NCBI GenBank assembly: GCA_964371155.1
Contig: CAYJLI010000028.1
Coordinates: 1 to 30,248, forward strand
Reading direction: 5' to 3'
Source: CAYJEQ01 sp964371155
Lineage (GTDB): Bacteria > Bacillota > Clostridia > Oscillospirales > Ruminococcaceae
DNA: 30,248 nucleotides
A model generated the notes under the pieces. It had not been told where the DNA came from. It searched no databases and was given only the letters and a program-made list of their open reading frames with translations. This document shows positions 24,745 through 30,248 of the stretch, one piece after another; position 1 is the stretch's first letter; each line of letters starts with the position of its first letter. Both the position numbers and the translations under genes were made by a program.

Positions 24745-26126
24745 TATAAGTTCACCATCTCTTTCTTCATAATTGTTAGTGACATATCGGAATTTATACT
24801 GCTTAGTAATCCCATAGCCGAGAGTATATACTTTTTATCAAGCATATAGTCGGGGTTTTTGGGCATTAGCGAAAAGGGTTCTTGTGGAGTATAAAGTACT
24901 CCAGATAGCACTTGTGAGGGTGTGGGATTATTTATCACGGGGCCTCCTGTGCCGATTACATGCTGTATTTTACTTAAATCTTTGCCTGTTTGAATATAGC
25001 TTTCACCGAGTGGTGTAAAGTGCTTTTCTATGCTTCCTGCATGCCTTAGCATCGCTATAAATGTAGCTTTGTTTGCAAGGGTGAAATCAATTCTTTTCTC
25101 TTCTTCATCCTGTGGAAGATGTTCGGGGTTTTCTCTGAATATATCAAGTGTTTGCCTTAGTTTTTCAGGTGTAACCTGAGCATATTCACAAAATTCCTCT
25201 TCTCCAACAATCGATACAATCGAATGTGCATTCCATCTCATCCCAAGGTCGCCTTCTACCGAGCGTTTTATCGCTGGGTGTGGTATGCCTCTGAGCACTG
25301 CTCCCGGAAATACCGGACAACCATTTGTTGCTGAGTAGACATCCGTGGTAGCTCCTCCTATATCAACTGCGACAAGTTCACCAATGCCGAGTGCATTTTT
25401 TGTGCCTCTCGCTAAGGTTTCTATTGCAATCATTACTGAAGAAGGGGTTGGAATTATCTCACCATCTACCATGTCCTGCACTTCGCTGAGCCCTTTTGCC
25501 TGAATAATCCTGTCCAAAAACACTTTGCGGATTGCTTCTCGTGCAGGGTTTATGTTTAGCACTCCAAACTCGGGCATTACATTTTGGCATTTTATCGCAT
25601 CTTTGCCAGCAGTTTCAAACATTTCGCAAGCTTCATCCGAAGCACTTTTATTTCCAGCTACAATTATAGGTAGGTTTTTTGGTAGAGTGGATAAAAGCTT
25701 TGCATTGTGGAGTATCACTTCGCTGTTGCCGCCATCAGTACCGCCTGCAAGCATTATGATGTCGGGGTCTATTTCCTCTATTTCTTGCAGTTCAGTTTTA
25801 TCAAGCTTATTTGCATAGACCTTTATTACTTTGGCTCCAGCACTCAGAGCTGCGAGTTTTGCCGCTTCGGCGGTTAAATCCCTCACTAAGCCCACTGCAA
25901 TCATCCTAAGACCACCAGCCGCACTGCTACAAGCTTTTATAACTTCAAAATCTACATCCCCAACTTGCTCTTTTATAGCCGATATAGCATTTAAAAATCC
26001 AATCTTTATATCCGTTGTAACTGTTGTGGGTGATTTAGCTGTTGCTACTATCTCTGCTTTTTCAGTATCCACACAAGTTGCCTTAGTGTAAGTACTTCCT
26101 ATGTCTATAAATAGTGCAGCTTTCAT
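24744..26126 (-). CDS. glmL: Glutamate mutase-associated ATPase GlmL (MutL)
   Basis: Actin/Hsp70-fold ATPase of 460 residues encoded with glutamate mutase and thought to act as a reactivase or chaperone for the B12 enzyme. The phosphate-binding motif FIDIGSTYTKATCVDT at the N-terminus and a second one, AVDIGGATTDVYS, near the middle mark the fold; IIMLAGGTDGG and VIGTGGPVI are also typical. The ATG follows GGGAGG. It lies between glmS (25 nt) and glmE (1-nt overlap). It is unrelated to the DNA mismatch protein MutL. Confidence 0.95.
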   Translation of the reverse strand: MKAALFIDIGSTYTKATCVDTEKAEIVATAKSPTTVTTDIKIGFLNAISAIKEQVGDVDFEVIKACSSAAGGLRMIAVGLVRDLTAEAAKLAALSAGAKVIKVYANKLDKTELQEIEEIDPDIIMLAGGTDGGNSEVILHNAKLLSTLPKNLPIIVAGNKSASDEACEMFETAGKDAIKCQNVMPEFGVLNINPAREAIRKVFLDRIIQAKGLSEVQDMVDGEIIPTPSSVMIAIETLARGTKNALGIGELVAVDIGGATTDVYSATNGCPVFPGAVLRGIPHPAIKRSVEGDLGMRWNAHSIVSIVGEEEFCEYAQVTPEKLRQTLDIFRENPEHLPQDEEEKRIDFTLANKATFIAMLRHAGSIEKHFTPLGESYIQTGKDLSKIQHVIGTGGPVINNPTPSQVLSGVLYTPQEPFSLMPKNPDYMLDKKYILSAMGLLSSINSDMSLTIMKKEMVNL

Positions 26127-26151
26127 GTTTATCCTCCCTGTATCGGATGGA

Positions 26152-26559
26152 CTATTCTAAGTCTTCTTTTAGATGAGCTATTGTAACTTCAGGTGCTGTT
26201 CCTGGTGGGTATACCCTATTAAAGCCCATAGCTTTAAATTTTGGTTCTACTTCATCAAATGAAGCTTTACCTATTACAATATTACCACCTACATAAAGTG
26301 GAATATCGCCGATACCTGCTTCAATGCATTTTTCTCTAAGTCCTGGGCAGTCAAGCTCGCCTTGTCCATAGAGAGAAGAAACTAAGATAGCATCTGCATT
26401 AGTTTCAACTGCTGCCTTTACATACTCCTCCTGCGATACAAGTACGCCTAAGTTTACTACATTGTACCCTGCTTCTCTAAAAGCAAATTCTAAAATTTTG
26501 TTTCCAACAGTATGTATATCGGCTCCGATTACACCTATTACTAAAGTCTTTGTACTCAT
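26152..26559 (-). CDS. glmS: Glutamate mutase B12-binding subunit S (sigma)
   Basis: Small cobalamin-binding subunit, 135 residues. The D-x-H-x-x-G motif is D14-I-H16-T-V-G19; H16 is the lower cobalt ligand that displaces dimethylbenzimidazole, and its position matches characterised clostridial proteins. SSLYGQGELDCPGLREKC and YVGGNIVIGK complete the Rossmann-like B12 fold. The ATG follows GGATG, 19 nt after the P-loop gene. The symbol glmS is also used for glucosamine-6-phosphate synthase, which this is not. Confidence 0.97.
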   Translation of the reverse strand: MSTKTLVIGVIGADIHTVGNKILEFAFREAGYNVVNLGVLVSQEEYVKAAVETNADAILVSSLYGQGELDCPGLREKCIEAGIGDIPLYVGGNIVIGKASFDEVEPKFKAMGFNRVYPPGTAPEVTIAHLKEDLE

Positions 26560-26578
26560 TTCTTATTCATCCTTTCAT

Positions 26579-27502
26579 TTACCACAAATTAAATTTATTA
26601 ATATCGTTAACTGATTCAAGCCTTTTCTCATCAACAACGCCTACAAGGTTATAGAGCTTTTCTACTGGATCATAAATGATGTCGGGTAGAATTCTGAAAA
26701 ACTCTATTTGCTTGGTGTTGCTCACATGGATACGGGGGCCTGTTGAATGGATAATTTCACCACCTACCGATACATGCTCTTCATCTTTATATGTTACCGG
26801 AAGATTATATGAAATTACTTTGTTTACTTGCTGATTTAAAAAATCAATATCAAGGTTTGGATTATGTGTTAGTTTTATAATGAAACCTCTTCTAACTTCA
26901 CCAAAACTTTTTATGATATCGAGCCCGTAGTTTTTCTCGAGCAGGTCACAAGTGATAATCTCAGCTGTATGTGCTTTTTTCCTGTATGCAATAGTATCGT
27001 ATACAAGCTTTGTTATGTCTTCTGGCAGTGGACCAAAAATGGTAGGCCTTGTTACGATAACTTCCTCGCCTATTCCTATGAGTATATCGGCATTTCTACC
27101 AACCATCTCATACACCATTTCAAAGTGTTCAACGACAACTCTCTTCCCTGCATCAAGTGCACCTTTAATTGCATCTGCGAGTATGTAGAGTTGTGTAAAT
27201 CCTGATTCAAGGCGAATGTCCAGATGATATGAGTGGCGTTTAAATTTGCCCTCCATATGCTCTTCTACAATTGGAAGCGGTCTGATGTGTACACCTTCGT
27301 CGTCATTTGTTAGATCAAGCCCTGGGAACATTCCCTTTGCAAGCAGTGATTTACCCGAGCCTGAATCCCCTAAAAGTGCTATGAGTCTGTCGTCAGGTTT
27401 TAGATGCCTTTGAGCAAACGCATTGCCAAGCTCAAGTAACCTTTCTCTGCCCCTCGGTGCAAAATAAGTTGCAAACATTAAATGATCCGCTGAGTTAAAC
27501 AT
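26579..27502 (-). CDS. P-loop protein heading the glutamate mutase operon, function unknown
   Basis: Protein of 307 residues, no membrane segment. A Walker A motif GDSGSGKS is at residues 45-52, preceded by LIALL, as in kinases or ATPases. A histidine cluster follows (H82, H90, H93 in EEHMEGKFKRHSYHLD). Further on are VVVEHFEMVYE, which might hold a Walker B-like Glu, and a C-terminal part with RIHVSNTKQIEFFRILPDI. From memory, similar clostridial proteins carry the database name 'alanine-tRNA synthetase second additional domain-containing'; I could not verify that, and I see no synthetase core. The ATG follows GGGGGGAG, but both lie in a palindrome. First gene of the operon, so a role in glutamate mutase assembly, cofactor handling or its regulation is inferred only from context. 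Confidence 0.75.
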   Translation of the reverse strand: MFNSADHLMFATYFAPRGRERLLELGNAFAQRHLKPDDRLIALLGDSGSGKSLLAKGMFPGLDLTNDDEGVHIRPLPIVEEHMEGKFKRHSYHLDIRLESGFTQLYILADAIKGALDAGKRVVVEHFEMVYEMVGRNADILIGIGEEVIVTRPTIFGPLPEDITKLVYDTIAYRKKAHTAEIITCDLLEKNYGLDIIKSFGEVRRGFIIKLTHNPNLDIDFLNQQVNKVISYNLPVTYKDEEHVSVGGEIIHSTGPRIHVSNTKQIEFFRILPDIIYDPVEKLYNLVGVVDEKRLESVNDINKFNLW

Positions 27503-27509
27503 TTAACTC
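27492..27509 (-). promoter_or_regulatory. Palindrome enclosing the start codon of the operon's first gene
   Basis: GAGTTAAA and TTTAACTC flank the ATG at the centre (7-8 bp stem, 2-4 nt loop on RNA). The 5' arm overlaps the GGGGGGAG ribosome site, so the hairpin could limit translation. Confidence 0.6.
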
Positions 27510-27561
27510 CCCCCTATTTTTTGAGATGTGGATGTCTTCAGTACTGCAAATAAAACTATTT

Positions 27562-27579
27562 TTGTAGTGTTTGCTACAA
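27562..27579. promoter_or_regulatory. Candidate operator 1 for the RpiR-family regulator
   Basis: TTGTAG-N6-CTACAA, about +5 to +22 of the glutamate operon transcript, directly after its -10. Same 18-bp architecture as operator 2. Confidence 0.72.
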
Positions 27580-27590
27580 ATATCATGCAT

Positions 27591-27619
27591 ATAATAAAAC
27601 ATTGAGAATGTTTTGTCAA
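27591..27619 (-). promoter_or_regulatory. Promoter of the glutamate-fermentation operon
   Basis: Minus strand TTGACA (27619-27614), 17-nt spacer, TATTAT (27596-27591). Transcription would start near 27584, leaving operator 1 in the initially transcribed region. Confidence 0.8.
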
Positions 27620-27793
27620 CCACTTTAAAATTATTTATAGTGATTATAGACAAATTTGTTAATTATATATATATTATTACACCTAAGTGATAAAAAGCTA
27701 TATACAATCACATTTTGCTTTTATTTTTTACGCTTTGCCTTTATTATGCATTATTTTATTAACAATATTTAGAACATATTTTAAATTATTCAC

Positions 27794-27822
27794 TTGATTT
27801 TACTTTTAAAAAGTATTAGAAT
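27794..27822 (+). promoter_or_regulatory. Promoter of the RpiR-family regulator gene
   Basis: TTGATT (27794-27799), 17-nt spacer, TAGAAT (27817-27822). Start near 27829, about 10 nt before operator 2. The ~170 nt between the two divergent promoters is very AT-rich and shows no gene. Confidence 0.65.
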
Positions 27823-27838
27823 AATTATAAAAGCGATT

Positions 27839-27856
27839 TTGTAGTATCTACTACAA
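27839..27856. promoter_or_regulatory. Candidate operator 2 for the RpiR-family regulator
   Basis: TTGTAGTATCTACTACAA, a perfect 8+2+8 palindrome, 24 nt before the regulator's start codon and just downstream of its promoter; suggests autoregulation. Confidence 0.75.
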
Positions 27857-27880
27857 AGCAAACGAAATGGAAGTTATAAT

Positions 27881-28744
27881 ATGAATACTGTTTTAGAAGA
27901 AAAAATAATGGCCGCAAAGCTTACAAAAACCGAGAGCATAATAGCGCAGTTCGTCCTTGAAAATGAAGCAAGAGTAGGCTTTATGACTGCTGCAGATATT
28001 GCTGGTGAGCTCGGCACAAGTGATGCCTCGGTTATTAGAATGGCAAGAGCGGTGGGCTATTCCGGCTTTAATGAGCTTCAAAAAGAAATACAGGAAAGCA
28101 TTTCATATAAAGTTAGATTTGGTTCTAATAGGGTTCTCCCCCCAGCTGAAAAACTTTTATCAAGTATGGATATATTAAATAGCAACGATATTGTAAATGA
28201 ATCACTTCACATGTCAATTAAAAATTTAGAGTCAACCATTTCATATAACTCTTTAGAAAAAATTGATGCAGTTTCTAATGCTCTTATAAAAAGTAGGCGA
28301 ATATATTTTGTAGGCTTTCGTGTTGCAGCAGGAATTGCCACAGCCCTCACAGTTGCAATGGGTCATATTTTGCCCGATGCCAGAGCGGTTACTTCTTCTG
28401 ATTTTGCTTCAGTGGAAATGTTTAATGGACTAACCGAGGATGACTGTGTATTTTTTATTAGTTTTCCAAGATACCCTAAAATAATAGACACACTTTTTGA
28501 AATGGCAAAAGACAAGGGCGCTAAAACAATATTTATGACTGAAGGCGTTGCTTCTCCAAATGCAAGGGAGGCAGATATAATACTCTCAACCAGTGTTGAT
28601 AGTATTAGCTTTTTCAATTCATATATGGCACCGCTTTTCTTAGCCGAGTTAATAGCTGCCGATGTATCGAGGAAAAACGGTGCCGGTGGCGAAAAAATCA
28701 TGAAAAGGCTTGACTATTATGTAAATAAAGCAGGATTATATTAA
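27881..28744 (+). CDS. MurR/RpiR family transcriptional regulator
   Basis: DNA-binding regulator of 287 residues. The N-terminal ~77 residues form the RpiR helix-turn-helix domain (TKTESIIAQFVLENEARVGFMTAADIAGELGTSDASVIRMARAVGY in short pieces: TAADIAGELGTSDASVIR is the recognition region). A SIS domain follows at about 120-265 (RRIYFVGFRVAAGIA, DCVFFISFPRYPKIIDTLFEMAKDKGAKTIFMTEG). SIS domains usually bind phosphosugars; here the neighbours point to glutamate catabolism, so the effector is unclear. It is divergent from the glutamate operon, and TTGTAG palindromes flank both promoters. The ATG follows GGAAG at good spacing. Confidence 0.92.
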   Translation: MNTVLEEKIMAAKLTKTESIIAQFVLENEARVGFMTAADIAGELGTSDASVIRMARAVGYSGFNELQKEIQESISYKVRFGSNRVLPPAEKLLSSMDILNSNDIVNESLHMSIKNLESTISYNSLEKIDAVSNALIKSRRIYFVGFRVAAGIATALTVAMGHILPDARAVTSSDFASVEMFNGLTEDDCVFFISFPRYPKIIDTLFEMAKDKGAKTIFMTEGVASPNAREADIILSTSVDSISFFNSYMAPLFLAELIAADVSRKNGAGGEKIMKRLDYYVNKAGLY

Positions 28745-28801
28745 AGTTTTTACTATTACGCTTATACATGTAACTACAATTTTAGTTAGGAGCAGTAATT
28801 T

Positions 28802-29425
28802 ATGAAAAATCTTAAAAATAAAGGGTTTACATTAATAGAGCTTATAATTGTTATTGGAGTTATTGCAATTTTATCTGCTGTAATTGCCCCTAACTACACC
28901 CAATATCTTGAAAGAGCAAGGCAATCTGACGATTTACAAGTTGCAACCAATATAGTGCGTGCGGCAACTACCGCAATAGCCGACCCACTCAATAATCTGC
29001 CACCAGGGCAATATGTTGAAGTTCTTTGGATAACGGGCACTGAATCAGGTGCTGGTGTTACCGAGGGGTCTATACTCGTTAGACATAATGACACATTTAG
29101 AAAGTCCATCTTTAATGACAATGCAGGTGATGATGATTTAGATGCTACCTCCGGTGATGTGGATGCACTTCTGCCCTTTGCCGAAAGTTTATTTAGAGTT
29201 CTTGGCGGCGAAGCGGTAATCGATGGCGATTACTATTTGGATGATCCTGATTGGCTTCAAATTGAGTTTCATGATTCTAAATCCGACCTTGCGGGCGAAG
29301 CAAATTTTGCTATACATGTGAGTACTTCTACGGGGGAAGTGGCTCTTGCTGGTTCTTCATTTAATGTTGATCACAATCGCTGGATTGATATGGGACTTGA
29401 TGCAACGCCATATCCAGAGCCATAA
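28802..29425 (+). CDS. Type IV pilin-like / pseudopilin protein
   Basis: Secreted prepilin-type protein of 207 residues. The class III signal MKNLKNKG|FTLIELIIVIGVIAI has the cleavage site G8|F9, Glu at +5 and a ~20-residue hydrophobic helix, as required by the PilD-type peptidase. The remainder is acidic (DNAGDDDLDATSGDVDALL, DGDYYLDDPDWLQIEF) and contains no cysteine. No peptidase, ATPase or other pilus gene is present in the window, so assembly would depend on a system elsewhere. The ATG follows AGGAGCAG. It lies 57 nt after the regulator on the same strand and may share its transcript; a functional link is not evident. Confidence 0.85.
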   Translation: MKNLKNKGFTLIELIIVIGVIAILSAVIAPNYTQYLERARQSDDLQVATNIVRAATTAIADPLNNLPPGQYVEVLWITGTESGAGVTEGSILVRHNDTFRKSIFNDNAGDDDLDATSGDVDALLPFAESLFRVLGGEAVIDGDYYLDDPDWLQIEFHDSKSDLAGEANFAIHVSTSTGEVALAGSSFNVDHNRWIDMGLDATPYPEP

Positions 29426-29456
29426 CCACAGCACCAATCTTTAATATTATCTATGT

Positions 29457-29494
29457 ATTTATCTACCTATTCCAAATGGGTGGATAAATTTTTT
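29457..29494 (+). terminator. Terminator after the pilin-like gene
   Basis: ATTTATC(T)ACC and GG(G)T(G)GATAAAT form an imperfect stem followed by a T6 run, 32 nt after the stop codon. The next ~170 nt (29495-29665) are AT-rich and show no gene. Confidence 0.75.
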
Positions 29495-29665
29495 ATCTTA
29501 ATTAAATCAATAAGACTGCTTCATTTTATTAATTTTTACTAATCAAATTTAATAAAACTTTAAAACACATGGACATTTACACCTATATCCATATATTATA
29601 ATAATAGTAGTAATTTTAAAATTTTGTAATTACTATTAACTCGTTGTAAATATTATTCTTTAGTA

Positions 29666-29693
29666 TTGATTTTATACCAAAAGAGTGTATAAT
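29666..29693 (+). promoter_or_regulatory. Promoter of trxA
   Basis: TTGATT (29666-29671), 16-nt spacer, TATAAT (29688-29693), giving an ~80-nt leader. Confidence 0.65.
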
Positions 29694-29780
29694 ACTTTAT
29701 AAGGAATTATTTTAAATATTTGCATGAGTAATAATGCAAAATCCACACAAAATAATTACATATTAACAGGAGGTTTACTT

Positions 29781-30095
29781 ATGGCTTTAGAATTTACAAA
29801 AAAAGAATTTGAATCAGAAGTTTTAAATGGTGAAGGTGTTGCAGTGATTGATTTCTGGGCACCATGGTGCGGCCCATGCCGTATGATGGGTCCAATAATT
29901 GATGAGGTTTCCAAAGAGCTTGAAGGCAAAGCACTTGTAGCTAAGGTTAATGTTGATGATGAGCAGGATATAGCCGCTAAATACGGTATTATGACAATTC
30001 CTACTGTACTTGTATTTAAAGATGGTGAAGTTGTTCACCAGTCGGTAGGTGTAGTTCCAAAAGCTAAGCTCATTGAAATGGCAGAAAATCTTTAA
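29781..30095 (+). CDS. trxA: Thioredoxin
   Basis: Small disulfide reductase of 104 residues. The active site W29-C-G-P-C33 is intact (FWAPWCGPCRMMGP), and the cis-proline loop IMTIPTVLVFKDG is present. The ATG of MALEFTKKEF is chosen because AGGAGG precedes it at ideal spacing; an in-frame ATG 19 codons upstream lacks a ribosome site and would add a non-canonical tail. Monocistronic between its own promoter and a strong hairpin. No thioredoxin reductase gene is visible before the window ends. Confidence 0.97.
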   Translation: MALEFTKKEFESEVLNGEGVAVIDFWAPWCGPCRMMGPIIDEVSKELEGKALVAKVNVDDEQDIAAKYGIMTIPTVLVFKDGEVVHQSVGVVPKAKLIEMAENL

Positions 30096-30112
30096 TACTT
30101 TATGGTAATTTT

Positions 30113-30153
30113 AGAGGGTATTTGCACCGCCTTTAGTGGTGTAAATACCCTCT
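30113..30153 (+). terminator. Probable terminator hairpin of trxA
   Basis: AGAGGGTATTT(G)CACC and GGTG(T)AAATACCCTCT form a long stem 17 nt after the stop. The following TATCGTG is not U-rich, so termination may be incomplete. A second short inverted repeat, ATCGTGT/ACACGAT (30155-30191), follows; nothing else is supported up to the window end. Confidence 0.65.
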
Positions 30154-30248
30154 TATCGTGTCATAAAAGTTTTTGCTTTTTTGAACACGATGCCAGACTA
30201 TCAAAAAATTTGCAAGGCAAGGAACTAAATATGCAAATAAGTGAGTAA

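Noticed and set aside
29724..29780. Longer thioredoxin with a 19-residue N-terminal extension
   Set aside because: No ribosome site, non-canonical sequence, and a perfect AGGAGG before the downstream ATG.

Overview
The window reads as chromosomal core and catabolic DNA of a low-GC Gram-positive anaerobe, most likely class Clostridia (Eubacteriales/Oscillospirales-like). The pointers are a PyrR-attenuated pyr operon, an L27 with a cleavable N-terminus beside its Prp protease, a queA-tgt-yajC-TIGR04086 cluster, and a complete B12-dependent glutamate mutase/methylaspartate set typical of glutamate-fermenting clostridia. Genus cannot be fixed by reading alone. I saw no rRNA, tRNA, CRISPR array, transposase or phage gene.

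Layout. 3-7222 (minus): pyrimidine operon pyrR-pyrC-pyrF-carA-carB behind a sigma-A-type promoter and a PyrR attenuator; it probably continues past the left edge. 7434-8772 (minus): nadE and a nicotinamidase-like hydrolase, a likely NAD salvage pair. 9027-11237 (plus): membrane-bound Cache/GGDEF/EAL protein whose GGDEF site is degenerate and whose EAL motifs are intact. 11309-11986 (minus): AIM24/TIGR00266 protein. 12203-13198 (minus): rplU-prp-rpmA with an L21-type leader. 13283-14695 (minus): a YcxB-like protein, a TIGR04086 membrane protein and yajC. 14926-17160 (minus): tgt and queA for queuosine tRNA modification. 17570-18649 (plus): asd behind a long, unrecognised structured leader. 18711-19937 (minus): PAS-GGDEF diguanylate cyclase with an intact active site and I-site.

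20135-27502 (minus): the methylaspartate pathway of glutamate fermentation. In order of transcription it holds an unfamiliar P-loop protein, glmS, glmL, glmE, mal, and a two-subunit class I fumarase-like hydratase that by context is probably mesaconase. Together these would convert glutamate to 3-methylaspartate, mesaconate and citramalate; citramalate lyase is not in the window. A divergent RpiR-family regulator follows (27881-28744, plus). Two copies of an 18-bp TTGTAG-N6-CTACAA palindrome lie just downstream of the two divergent promoters and are the obvious candidate operators. The right end holds an orphan prepilin-like protein and trxA.

The least explained items are: the P-loop protein heading the glutamate mutase operon, with its start codon inside a palindrome; a 40-bp leader repeated in front of both queA and mal with identical spacing to the start codon; the structured asd leader; and two hairpin-rich gaps inside the glutamate operon.
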